A DNA stretch of 64,000 nucleotides. It comes from Neurospora crassa OR74A. Its lineage: Eukaryota > Ascomycota > Sordariomycetes > Sordariales > Sordariaceae. Position 1 is the first letter of the stretch, and each line of letters begins with the position of its first letter. The position numbers were made by a program, and so were the translations under genes. Below the pieces are notes generated by a model that was given only the letters and a program-made list of their open reading frames with translations, had not been told where the DNA came from and did not search any database. Location of the stretch: positions 1,116,001-1,180,000 of the forward strand of contig NC_026502.1 in assembly GCF_000182925.2 (NCBI RefSeq). The letters are read 5' to 3'. Of the stretch, positions 1 through 11,322 are shown in pieces.

Positions 1-1110
1 AGGGACTATTAATTACCGAATTAAACCTAGAAGATTCCTCCGAAAACGATAAAGATTAAGAAGTGGATAAAGGCGATTCAGCTATTGAAGAATTAAAAAA
101 CTAACGCCCTTAGGGAAAATTACCCCTATTTTGGGAGAAGTATTGATTTATAACTTATAAAAAGGAAACCCGACCTCTAAATCGGTATTTTAGTTAAGGA
201 ATTATTTAGGTAATAGAACTTCTTTCTTAGTCTAATATACTATAATTTAAAATAGATTATCGGTTTCTATTAAATAAGCCCTAATTAATATAAGAGTAAA
301 TACCTACCTTATTATAAATAACGTTTTCGCTTAGAAATTATAATATTTATAATTAGAATTTTATAATAATTTCGAACCTAGTTATATTACGCCCTACTAT
401 AGTACGAAACTAAATATTATTAATAAGGCCCTAAAGGGTTATTCTTGGATATAGGGTTACAAAGTTTTTAATAAATGGATAATTATATTATTAGGGCTAA
501 AGAGGGATATAATTGTAGAATGTATATAGCTAGCTCGCTACTATATACTTCCTAATTATTATAATTAAATATTATAATTTCCCGAATCCCTAATCCCGGA
601 CCCTTATACTTGTAATTTACTAATAAAATAAATTAAATTACTAAATCGCCTAGAATTCTAAAAAAATATAAAACGTTAAAGAATTTTAATAAATTAGAAA
701 GATAAACGTTGGGCTGATAGTACGTTCTCGTAAGTCTGCTATTAAGCTAAATAGATTACTATCCCTAATAATGAGAAGGAAGCTAAGAATATAGGAGAAA
801 GAGCTATATAAATAGGCCTTAAGAATATTTCCCCTAAAGAATACGCGCTAAAATTTTATATTATAGAATTAGAAATTCTAAAGGAAATTAATTAACTTAA
901 GTGCTTAACTGTATCCTCTAATAATTTCCCGAAGGATTAGGGTCCTAAAATTCTATATTCGTTGAAATACCGAATTTAAAGTATAGTAGTATCCCTTATT
1001 AAATAAATAGAATAGGAATTATTCAACGGGATTAAATATAAATACACTACTAAGGGAGAATTAAATTAAATAGACTACAAGAATTTAAAGCGTACGAAAA
1101 AAGAAACCGC
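1..1110 (+). other. Unassigned 5' internal region of gypsy A
   Basis: This stretch precedes the recognisable pol frame and is heavily RIP-mutated, with no open frame of note. By position it should encode gag and protease. I looked for a CCHC knuckle and a DSGA-type protease motif and could not place either with confidence. Confidence 0.4.
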
Positions 1111-1119
1111 CTTAACGTT

Positions 1120-4100
1120 CCTACTATTTAACGAGTAAAAACTTTACTAACTATACTAGATATTCAGCTAGGTAAAGGAACAACTATATAATATAGCTAT
1201 CGTTAATATAATTACCTTTAATTATTATATTAATTATAGTATAAAGATAGAAATAATAAATTTCTATAAAATCGATAGACTAATTGCTAATATAAAGGAC
1301 CTAGTATTACTTATAGATAATAAGGAATACTATTCCTTAGTATTAGACCGACTCCCGTCGAAATACTATAACTATATTAATATTTTTAATAAATTCAATT
1401 CGGATACTTTATTAGAATATAAGGCGAAGGTGGATTATAAGATTTTATTGGAAGAGGGGAAATCGCCTAGATATTTAGAGTATAATTCTCTATATAAAAT
1501 AACCCTAGAAGAATTTAAAGAATATAGGAAGTATATTACCAATAACCTATAAAAAGGCTTTATTAAGGCTAATTTAATACTTTAGGCAGCGTTTATACTC
1601 TTCGTTCCTAAAGTAAATAGAGGACTATATTTCTATATAAATTACCGAAAATTCAATATATTATCTGAAAAGGATCGATACCCTCTACTATTAATTAATA
1701 AAATATTAATTCGGATAAGCCAAACTAAAATATTTATAAAGATTGATATTCGATAAACGTTCTACCGAATTCGTATATACTTAAACTACAAAGATTTAAC
1801 TATATTCCGGATAAGGTATAAGGTTTATAAATATAAGGTATTGCCTTTCGGCTTAACGGGCGGACTATTATTATTCTAACGGTTTATTAATAAAATACTA
1901 GTTAATTATTTAAATATATCTTACAACGCTTATATTAACGATATTCTAATCTATTCTACTAACCTTTAAAATTACAATAAGTATATTTAGAAAGTCTTAA
2001 ACCGTTTAAAAGAAGTAGAATTATAAGCCGATATTAAAAAATACAAATTTAGAATTATTAATACAAAATTCCTAGGCTTTATTATTAGTACCAAAGGTAT
2101 TTTAATAGATCTAGAGAAAATTACTATAGTAAAAGATTAGAAATAACCTACTACTATAAAGGGGATTTAAACCTTCCTAAACTTCTATAATTTTTACCAA
2201 AAATTTATTAAGGAGTTTAGCTGTATTGCTCGACCTTTGACTAACTTAATTAAAAAGGACCTACTTTTCCGATAGACCGACTATTATTAAAAAGTTTTCG
2301 AAAAATTTAAGGAGGCCCTCTTAAATATACTATTATTATTAAATTTTAATTACTATTGTAAAACGAAGATTAAAATAGATGCTTTAGACGGAATATATAT
2401 TGGAATAATAAATTAAAGATAGAAGAACGGAGAGTAACATTTAATCGCCTTCTATTTAAAAATAATAGCTCCCGCTAAACTAAATTACCTAATTAATAAT
2501 AAGGAATTACTAATTATAATAAAGGCAATTAAATAATAGTAACCGGAATTGAAAGGAGTAATATTATTTACAATTATTATTAACTATTAAATACTCAAAT
2601 ATTTCGGAAGTAAAAGGGTATTAAATAAATAATAAGTAAAATAGTTCGAAACCTTCTCCGAATACTAATTCCGTATAATTTATTACTTAGAACAAGAGAA
2701 TCTCGCGGCGGATGCGCTATTACATAAACTAAAGAATTTAAAGACTATAAAAGTAAAGAAAGAGGACTAATATATATTACGCCTTTTAAAACTAAATAAA
2801 AAAGGCTTCCTAGTATTTACTAGTAATAAAATAGATACGGATATTTCTAAGCTATACGCTATACTATCCACTAGGATAACTATAATTAAAAGAGGAATTT
2901 CTATTAGTTTAGCGCCTATAGAAGATACGGTTAAACTTTCCGGAACTACCTTGATTAATAAACTTTTAACTTTAAACTACAATATAAAATCTTTAACGGA
3001 CTATAGAATAAGGATACAAATAGCCGAGAATTCGTTTACTTTGGATAGCGGCCTCCTATATTATAAAAGTAAACTAGTAGTACCTAAAGACGAAAATATC
3101 CGGATATACTTTACTTATAATATCTATTTATAAATACTAATTATTTACCTAAGTAAAGCGAAGACTAAGAAGTTAGTATAGAAATAATATTAGTAGCCGG
3201 CAATAACGTCCAATATAGACTATTATATAGCTAATTACTAGGATTATAAAACTTTTAAATATTTATAAAATAAAACGCTTAGAGAACTATATCCTATACT
3301 AGTAATTAATATATAACTTTAGTGGAATATAGTAATAGATTTTAAATTAATGCCAATAGATAAATAGGGATATAATAATATTCTAATAATAGTAGATCGC
3401 TTTTCTAAAATATTATAGTATATCCCTTATAAGGATATTATTATTACTAGACAAGTAGTATTAATATATTATTACAATCTATATCGGGTATTTAATTGCC
3501 CGGAGGAAGTAATTAACAATTGTAGACTATAATTCGTCTCTAACTTTATATAGGAATTAGTATTACTATCAGGAATTATCTAGAAATTAAATAGCCTAAA
3601 CTATTTATAAATAGCAGAATAAATAGAAATTAAAAATACTATTTTAATTAACGCTTCCGACTTTTTATTCATTATAATTAAAATAATTAATCGATAGCCC
3701 TACTAGTATTAAATTCCGTACAAACTACTCTACCCTATAAGAGCCTAAGAGGCCTACTGCCTTACAAGGTTATTATAAAATACTTAATATTAATATCGTT
3801 TAATTAATAGAATAGAATATAATTTATTAAACTACCGGCTAGAGAACGATTTAATTAATCCGAGGTATAGGCTATAGCTAAATATTTAGAGGACCTTCGA
3901 TAAGTAGCCTTACGGGCGATTAATAAAGTATAAGAGTAATAAGTAACCTAAATAAATTAATACTAGTATATCCCTAATTTCGGCGTTAGTAATAAAGTAT
4001 TTATTATTAAGAAGAATTAATTTACGGACCGCCTAAGTAATAAATTAAACTTCCTACAAACTAGAATCCTATATTTTATTAAATTTATAAAGGGTTACTT

Positions 4101-4445
4101 ATACGAATTAAACTTCCTAAAATTATAGAGAGGTAAAAAGGTATTCTATATTAACCGGCTTAAGAAGGATAATAGGAACCCCCTACCTAACTAAGTATAA
4201 TATAATCTAATTAGGGAAATTATTACTAAGAATGGATAAGAAGAGTGGGAAATCTATAAAGTTTTATTATTTAAAATAATAGATAGTAAGTTCTAGTACT
4301 AGGTAGAGTAGAGAAGCTAGGACCTTAACTTAGAATAGTACTTTATAAAAAGCTTTAAGAATATTGTAGAAGTACTATAAAATTATTATAAGGAGTACCT
4401 TAAGAAGCTAGGACCCCCGAAAAGGTTAAAATATTAATTAAAAAG
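1120..4445 (+). pseudogene. gypsy A pol: RT, RNase H, integrase, chromodomain
   Basis: The frame reads through many TAA/TAG stops. Recognisable pieces are the pre-RT segment with RLPSKYYNYINIF near 1350, the RT start YRKFN near 1640, KIDIR near 1740, VLPFGLTGG near 1840, the catalytic box YINDILIYS (family norm YIDDILIYS) near 1935, GFIIS near 2075, RNase H KIDALD near 2376, integrase IVDRFSK near 3390, and a chromodomain at about 4240-4440 that includes EWEIYKVL and GPPKRLKY. The order RT-RNase H-integrase-chromodomain defines a chromovirus; in such elements the chromodomain directs integration to heterochromatin. The Asp-to-Asn change in the RT box and the many stops are what RIP produces, so the copy is dead. 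The only open piece of size, at 2951-3133, is the linker before integrase. Confidence 0.85.
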
Positions 4446-4579
4446 TACGACCGCGGATTACAATAAAGATAATACTCTAATATTAATTAGAAGGACGATA
4501 CGGAGGAGGAGAATTTAATAGGATATAAGGGAAGATTTTTTGCTTTTTTAAAGGAAGACTAAAAAGGGTATATTTATAA

Positions 4580-4740
4580 GCGACCCATCCGAGAGCAATA
4601 TATAACGACTAAATTAGTAACGATTGTAGGATTGGCCGGATAGTATAGTAGTAGTTGTAATTCTCTCTACCCCGAGGGTACTACTACGCTTGGAAAGCGA
4701 TGGGTCGCGGGTTCAAAACAGGCTTGTATCAATATTTTTT
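4580..4740 (+). other. tRNA-like / Pol III-like segment before the gypsy A LTR
   Basis: An A-box-like stretch (GGATAGTATAGTAGTAG near 4648) is followed by a B-box-like GGGTTCAAAAC at 4709-4719 and then T runs near 4735-4750. A perfect 10-bp inverted repeat, GCGACCCATC at 4580 and GATGGGTCGC at 4699, encloses the segment. Further pairing is possible between GTAGTAG and CTACTAC. The T-arm does not pair well, so this is not a clean tRNA. It may be a SINE-like or tRNA-derived relic carried between the pol end and the polypurine tract. Confidence 0.35.
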
Positions 4741-4788
4741 TCTTTTTTTTATACTTTTAGTTTCAGCTCTGGGTCTGAGCCTTTAATT

Positions 4789-4800
4789 GGAGGGGGGGGT
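4789..4800 (+). other. Polypurine tract of gypsy A
   Basis: GGAGGGGGGGGT lies two bases upstream of the LTR start TGTTATAG. This is the standard position of the plus-strand primer of reverse transcription. Confidence 0.75.
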
Positions 4801-4802
4801 AA

Positions 4803-5049
4803 TGTTATAGCCCACCTAGAACTATAACAGCCTGGAAGGTATAGAAGCCCAGTTATATAATAGCACGCCGCCTTTATAGCGATTTACCCGACCGGGCAGG
4901 GCTTGGTACGTACGTATATACTTAATCGCGTATAGCTAGCCCACCTTTATACTTTTCCTCTTTTTTTTCTTTAGCTTTAGTTTTGTATTTGATTTGCACC
5001 ACGAACCTCCTTGAGCTGGCTTTCTCTTGTGCTCGTGTGCGCCCTCACA
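4803..5049 (+). repeat. 3' LTR of gypsy A
   Basis: It starts TGTTATAG just after the polypurine tract and ends ...CTCACA, where sequence matching the LINE family begins with ACGGCTATAGG. This gives a TGT...ACA LTR of about 247 bp. CpA and TpG are common here, unlike the element's interior. The exact right end is inferred from where LINE similarity starts. Confidence 0.65.
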
Positions 5050-6500
5050 ACGGCTATAGGGCTACTAGGAATAGAATTATTATTATTAAAATTAAAGATT
5101 ATACGAATAGGTATAGCGAAATTACTACCGCCGGATATAATATACATAAGAATAATAGTACTATTACTAGAGCCGGATATAATTCGAACTAGGTTTATAG
5201 TATTATTATTAGGAAGAGAAGGGATATAATTATAATAAATATCCTTTATAATTAATTTATAATAACCCTTTCGCTAGAAGTTAGCGATATTATAATTAAT
5301 AGTATAGGGAAGACGTTTGTAGTTAGTAAGTAGTTTTTCTATTTTAAATATATATATACGACGGATAAAATCTTTAGTAGTACGAATAAAGGTATTTAAA
5401 TTATATTCGAACTTATTTTAACTACCTAATATTATAGTAATAGCTATCGTTTAAGTACCGTTATAGGCGTTGTAAAGGCTAATAGGAATATTTAGTATAT
5501 ATATTTTATAGGTATAGGAGTAGGTAGCGTTCTAGGTATTACTAATTAGGATAAAAATTAAATAATAATTAAAAAAAAGAAATATGGAAGATAAGAAATT
5601 TATTAGTTGCCGAAATAAAGCAAATCTTTTTAATAATAATTTTATAGAAATCGTTAGGGGAGCTAAATTTATTACTATATAGAATAGAAGTAAAATTTAG
5701 AGTATAATAAAGGTAAGGAATTTTACGAATAATACTAATTAAATTAATATAAAGGCTAAAGAGGATAAAGAAAGAAATTATATTAATTTGGGGGAGGATA
5801 ATTGCTAAGGAAATTACGAAGGGTACGAATAAGGAATATAAATTCTAGAAATACAATTATAAGGAATGTAGGGCTTAGGGATATATTAGGGGAAGGACCT
5901 TCTACGTTGGAAATTAAATTAATTAAGCTAGGGCGATAACGGCCGGAGGAAGCTATTTTATTAGAAGTTATAATAAGGAAGAAGGAGAAGGAGGATTAAG
6001 AAGGGGCGCTGTATAGGGGATTATATAAATAAAGGAAAGGGGTCTTTGCGCTATTATAAATAGAGGTAGATCCGTAGGGTAATAGAATAAATAATAAGGA
6101 GGAGGTATTTGTAAATAGGATAAGGAGGCGGAGAAGTAGAATAATAAATAGGAAAATAGAATAGGGAAGTAGGGAAAAGGCGAAGGAAGGAATAGTAGGG
6201 AGTGAAATAGAAAGGTAATAAAGGAAGCGGTACGCCTAATCTAATCCTATTCCTATTATCCTTATTATTTTAATATTAGGATAATATAGCGGTAGGAGAG
6301 ACAAAATTAGTTTATTATAGCGGTAGGTAAAAACTGTTACAATTATAAGTAAAGTAGGAGTAGTATAGAGAACTACAACTGAAATAGAGCTAAGGGTTTT
6401 TATCCGGCGGTACTTAATACTGTACAGTTTTCCCCTCTAGAGAATTGGAGAAGGACCCTATACTAATAAGGCGCTATAGTTATAGCATAGGGAATAAGAC
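5050..6500 (+). mobile_element. LINE L1, 3' untranslated part
   Basis: It matches the 3' ends of the other LINE copies here: the plus-strand copies ending at 44046 and 48088, and in inverted form the left ends of L2, L4, L5 and L8. It ends with the family's three-hairpin terminus and GGGAATAAGAC. It contains the part of the family downstream of ORF2. The two overlapping open frames at 4983-5229 straddle the LTR/LINE junction and are not genes. Upstream LINE sequence was probably displaced beyond the left edge by gypsy A. Confidence 0.8.
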
Positions 6501-7532
6501 AATTAATTATTGTATAATTAGCAATTAATAATGAAATAAGCATTTTAATTAAAGTATTTTTATTCTTTACTACCTATATTTACTACCTATAATCCCTTAT
6601 AGCGGTGATTATTTAATTTATAAGAATTAAATTTATAAACCTATAAAAAAGAGCTGAAGGTTTCGTTATATAGTTATAATAAATTAAAGATCTTTATTAA
6701 ACGATAATAATTATTTCCATATAAGATTAGGAGTATTTTGTAAATTGTAAGAAATAACCAGCCAAAATATTTAAGGAGGGGGATAAAGTTTAGTTAAATT
6801 TTAAGAATTTTAAAACCAAATACTTTAAAAAGAAGTTAGATTAGGTATATACTGAATATACGGTCTTAAGAGTTCTTAGTCTATATATAATAGAATTTAC
6901 TAATTTTATTATAGGCGTCTTTAATAAATTCTATATAGATTTCTTATAATACGCTTAAAACAATCTTTTATTAGGATAAATTGTTATTAACCCCTAACCC
7001 TTAACTATTATAATTAATAGTAAAAAGGAATACTTTATAATATAAATTTTATATTATTAAATAAAGAAGGGGCGTAGAAAAGTATTAATAAAGTAAGTAG
7101 GATAGGTAAAGTAGATTTAGGAATCCTTATAATTAATAATTAATATTATAATATTAGATTATTTTAAAACTAAATATAATTTAATTATTACTAATAATAA
7201 ACTACTAGAATATTTCATTACGGAATATAAAACGTAATAGTATTGGTTATAAAAAAAAGGGAGAGGAACGATATTAATATTAAATTTTTCTATTTCTTCT
7301 AAGCCTTATACTTTCAATTATTACCTAATTTTATTGTATCTATTCTAGCCTCTATAGTAGTTATATTTATCTAAATTACTTATAGTTCGTAGGGGAGGGG
7401 CGCTATTAATAGGGGGGCGGGGGGTAAGGGGGATGCTACTTTGGTATAGTAAAGGTATTTACGGTTAGAAGAAGAAAAGAAAAGAAAGAAATTAGTATTA
7501 AAGTTTCCGAATAGGAGGAGAGATAAATAAAG
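6501..7532 (+). mobile_element. gypsy H fragment: integrase C-terminus and chromodomain
   Basis: Three-frame reading with stops shows the end of a gypsy integrase. Around 6770-6900 there is a loading-motif region (GDKV-like, then NFKTKRPSKKLDY-like after allowing for RIP), followed by the PYTV...D(L/V)P-type SH3-like segment. A chromodomain-like stretch follows at about 7020-7150. A purine-rich tract at 7393-7432 could be the polypurine tract. The fragment is flanked by LINE L1 on the left and interrupted at 7532 by LINE L2. It resumes at 9531, but I could not follow it further. It is strongly RIP-mutated. Confidence 0.6.
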
Positions 7533-9530
7533 GTCTTATTCCCTATGCTATAACTATAGCGCCTTATTAGTATAGGGTCCTTCTCCAATTCTCTGGAGGG
7601 GAAAACCGTACGGCGTTAAGCGCCGCCGGATGAAAACCCCTAGTTTTATTTCGGTTATAGTTCTCTATACCGCTCCTACTTTGTTTATAACTATAATAGT
7701 TCTTACCTACTACTATAATAAATCAATTTCGTTTCTCCTATTACTATATTATCCTAATACTAAAATAATAAAGATAATAGGAATAAGACTAGATTTAACG
7801 CGCTGCTTCCTTTACTACCTCTCTATTTTACCCCCTACTGTACTTTCCTCTACTTTCCCTCCGCTTCCCTATCTTATTTTCCTATTTATTACCCTATTCC
7901 TCTACTTCTTTACCCTATTTATAAATACTTCCGCCCTATTATTTACTTTCTTACCCTGTAAATTTACTTCTATTTATAATAATATAAAGGCCCTTTCCCT
8001 TTATTTATATAATCCCCTATATAGTACCCCTTTCCAATCCTCTTCCCCTTCTTCCTTATTATAACCTATAATAAAATAGCTTCCTTTAACTGTTATTACC
8101 CTAGTCTAATCGATCTAACTTCTAATATAGAGGGTCCCTCCTCTAATGCGTCCCAAAGCCCTATATCCTTATAATTTTACTTTTAGAGCCTATATTCCTT
8201 ATTTGCAATTTTTATAACTTCCTTCATAATTATTCCCCTTAAAACTAGTATAATTTCCTTCTTCTTCCTCTTCGGTCCTTATACTAATTTAATTAATATC
8301 GTTCGTAAAATTCCTTACCTTTACTATACTCTAAATTTCGTTTCCATCCTATATTCTAATAATAAATCTAACTCTCCTAATACTTTCTATAAGATTATTA
8401 CTAAAGAAATTTACTTTATTTCAATAATTAGTAAATCCTTTATTTTCTATTTTCCTCTTTTATTACTATTTAACTTCTATCCTAATTAGTAATATTTAAA
8501 ATACTATTTACGCTTATACTTATAAAATATATATACTAAATATTCCTATTAGCCTTTATAATACCCGTAATACTATTTAGGCGATAGCTATTACTATAGT
8601 ATTAAATAGTTAAAATAAATTTAATTACAATTTAGATACCTTCGTTCGTACTACTAATAATTTTATTAATTATATATACGTATATTTAATATAGGACGAC
8701 TTACCTACTAACTACGAATATCTTCCCCGTACTATTAGTTATAGTATTATTGAATTTTAACGAAAGGGTTATTATAAATTAATTATAAGGAATGCTCATT
8801 ATAGTTGTATGCCTTCTCTTCCTAGTAGTAGTACTATAAACCTAGTTTAAATTACATTTAATTTTAATAGTAACGCTATTACTCTTACATATATTATATC
8901 TAGCGGTAATAGTTTTACTATTCTTATTCGTATAATCTCCGGTTTTAATAATAGTAATTCTATTCCTAATAGCCCTATAACTGTTAATATTCTTAGCCGC
9001 CCCCTTATGAATAATAAGTGGGTTTAGTAGTGCTATAGAATTACTACGAATTAAATTCGTATAATAGAATTATTCGAATAGTTTCTTAAGTGTAATTAAA
9101 TGCTTATTAAATAGTATTCCTCAGTTCTTACTATACTTGCAATTTAAATAGCTCCTATAATTAATATAATTATCTCCTCTCTGTTCCTATCCTCTTATTC
9201 TAGTATTATTAATATTCTATATTCTTTTTAGGAGTACTTCGCGACTTCTTTGTATTGCTCCTCCTCTAATTCGATTACTAAACGGTACTCTCTCAACCTC
9301 CCTAAACTTAATTTTTATAATAGGATTCTTTCGGCTTTGGCTCCGTCCTCCAGGAATTCCTGCAGTTCCTCTTTTGTTAGTAGCTAGGCTTCCGGGTTTG
9401 CCCAAAAGTCGGTATCCGCATTGAGGCAATTCAGGACAATATGGGCGAAGGTCTCCTTCTCGAGTCCGTAGGCGTAAATGGGGGTCAGGACGTCCGGTAC
9501 TTTCCTCCGGTTGAGGAAGGCCCGAAAGAA
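7533..9530 (-). mobile_element. LINE L2, 5'-truncated copy
   Basis: The 3' end is at the left: GTCTTATTCCC at 7533 is the complement of the family terminus. The imperfect direct repeat GGAGAGATA(A/G)A on both sides (7517 and 9531) fits a target duplication. It covers the 3' untranslated region and the C-terminus of ORF2, including a cysteine/histidine motif frame (RRKVPDVLTPIYAYG, EKETFAH) near 9430-9515 and LTKEELQEF near 9375. The right 150 bases are nearly free of RIP. The open frame 7630-8064 on the plus strand is antisense to the untranslated region. The one at 9217-9429 is a shifted frame of ORF2. Confidence 0.85.
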
Positions 9531-10144
9531 GGAGAGATAGAAAGGAAGAAGTAGGAGTAATATACTAATTAATAAATACCTTCTTATAGAGTTCGGCGGT
9601 ATTTCTTTAAATATTTATATATTAATTAAGGTTGTCCCTTATTACCGCTTTAATTATAACGCCTACCGCCGCCTCCTGAATAGCGAATGTATATAGGGTT
9701 AAAGGCGATAGCCGGTCGTACTATTTACTATTATTATAATAATTAGTATATACAGTACAATTAGGTATTATAAAATAAATTTACTCTATATTTAAGTATA
9801 TAATATAAGGGATGGTAGATTCTTCATATTTATATTATAATAAAGGGGTTAATAATAAGTTAATAGTAGAATAGAGACTTTAAGGGAATAGTATAATAGA
9901 AGAGAAAAAAATATTTACGTTGTATTAGTATTTCTTTATAGGGTAAGAGTTAGAGAGGCGGGGGGTGGCGGTGAAGGAGGAAAAGCGTATTAGGGTATAG
10001 GGGAGGGGCGTTAGGGGGGTTAATATTAGTAGGGAGGAGTAGTAGAAGGGAGGGCCGGAGGGCGAAGTATTAAAGTAAATAGTAAGGGAACCGGCGGATA
10101 AAATATTAAGGAGGGCGGCGGCGGGGGCTGGCGGGTTATTATTG
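9531..10144. other. Unclassified AT-rich stretch with a purine-rich G tract
   Basis: No gene or element is recognised. It starts with the second copy of the L2 target site, so its left part should be gypsy H or its host sequence. 9950-10144 is strongly G/A-rich on the plus strand, with several GGGG runs. Confidence 0.4.
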
Positions 10145-10808
10145 GTAGGGCGAAGAGTATAAGAGCCGAAATTTAAGGTTATAATTATAGTAGTGGGGGG
10201 GAATAATATATAGTAAAGTATTTAAAAGTATTAGGAGGGTTAGAGGTAACGAATAGGTATAGGATAAAGAAGGGGATAGTATCATTTACTTTGGGGGATT
10301 GAACTGCCGTTAGAAAAAAGAAGAAAAGAGGGAGAAATTTAAAAAGTAAGAGGGAGGGGGATTATATATATAAATTTAGAGAGTGTGAGCGTTAAGATTA
10401 TTGTTTATTAGTTGTTACTGCTTGCTGTTAGTTATTATTTGGTATAATAATAGTTATATTAAATGGAAGGTACAAGTATATTAATTAGCGGTATAGGAGA
10501 CGAATTTATAATTAAAATAGAAATTATAAATATATTAGAGATTAATTGTAATAATAGGTAGGAGAGAGGCGGGCGGAGCGTAAAGGAAGGGGAAGGAGGG
10601 GGATAATATTATAGGGCTAACGCCCGGGTTATAGACTCTAGTTTTTGAAATTAGAACTATCGTTAATTATAGTAGTATAGAGTATATGGCCCTAATAAAA
10701 ACCTCTACGCTAGTGGATCCGTATTTTAAATAGATCTTTTCCTCCTTTATAGAACCTTAATTAAGCTATACGACCAGCACCTGTGTTAACCGTACTGTCC
10801 CCGTTACA
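10145..10808 (-). repeat. Solo-LTR-like repeat, left copy
   Basis: This is an inverted copy of 12246-12915: reading the minus strand from 10808 gives TGTAACGGGGAC and about 650 bp of matching sequence. The outer end is blurred near 10150, so the terminal TTACA is not visible here. It contains a short open stretch (MEGTSILISGIGDEF) that is also present in the right copy. No coding domain is recognised. It lies 80 bp left of a tRNA-Pro relic. Confidence 0.6.
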
Positions 10809-10888
10809 ACATACAGCAGCAAGATGTACGAGAAGGGGAATAGTATAGGTACTAAGGTTTAACTATACTAACTAGGATTAATTAATAC

Positions 10889-10978
10889 GAGCCGCTGATA
10901 TAGTAGTATAATTATCGCTTAGGGTTCAATCCTGAGCATTCTTGCGAGAGGTCCCAGGTTCAATCCCCGGGTAGCCCC
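10889..10978 (+). tRNA. tRNA-Pro(AGG), RIP-damaged, with intron
   Basis: The layout matches fungal tRNA-Pro: D-arm region, the anticodon stem and loop CGCTTAGGG with anticodon AGG at 10921-10923, an intron of about 18-20 nt, then GCGAGAGG, a T-arm with GGTTCAATC, and the acceptor 3' strand GTAGCCC with discriminator C. T runs follow at 10984-10998, as for a Pol III terminator. Several invariant positions are changed by TpG-to-TpA: GTGG to GTAG and TATGATT to TATAATT in the D-arm, and GTGGCCC to GTAGCCC in the acceptor. These break acceptor pairs and the D-loop GG. It is therefore probably a pseudogene. It sits between opposed copies of an LTR-like repeat. Confidence 0.75.
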
Positions 10979-11164
10979 AAGTTGATTTTTGCCTTTTTAA
11001 AGTATATTCCGAATCCGTATATTACTAGGTAATACATTCCCGTATATAGTAGTTAGTTCGAATAGTATAAAGACATAGCAATAAGGAATCAGGATTGGAT
11101 AATAAGTATATATTTTTGGGGGAGACTAATATAATAATACGTCATTAAATTGTATATTACTTAC

Positions 11165-11322
11165 TATTATTAAGGAGCTAGCGTCCGGGTTATAGACTCT
11201 GGTCTCTGAGACTAAACCTATCGTCAGCTACAGTAGCGCAATCCGCGCAGCCTCAATAAAAACCTCTTAGCGCTGGTAAATCCGCATCTCAGATAGACTT
11301 TTCTAGTCTCATTCACTCAGCC
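11165..11322 (-). repeat. Internal fragment of the same LTR-like repeat
   Basis: A third, partial copy of the repeat runs in the same orientation as the left copy. It has the shared words GGTTATAGACTCTGG, AAAAACCTCTTAGCGC and ATCTCAGATAGACTTTTC. It is much less RIP-mutated than the other two. Confidence 0.6.

Larger units (their letters stand above)
1..5049 (+). mobile_element. Ty3/gypsy chromovirus A, 3' part, RIP-degraded
   Basis: The element enters from the left window edge and ends with an LTR at 5049. Through the stop codons the plus strand gives, in order, an RT upstream segment, RT, RNase H, the zinc-binding and catalytic parts of integrase, and a C-terminal chromodomain. That is the pol order of Ty3/gypsy chromoviruses. 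Positions 1 to about 1100 should hold gag or protease, but I could not recognise a domain there. CpA and TpG are strongly depleted up to about 4560, and less so in the last 450 bases. The element appears to have inserted into LINE L1, because recognisable L1 sequence begins directly after its LTR. Its 5' half and 5' LTR are outside the window. Confidence 0.88.
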
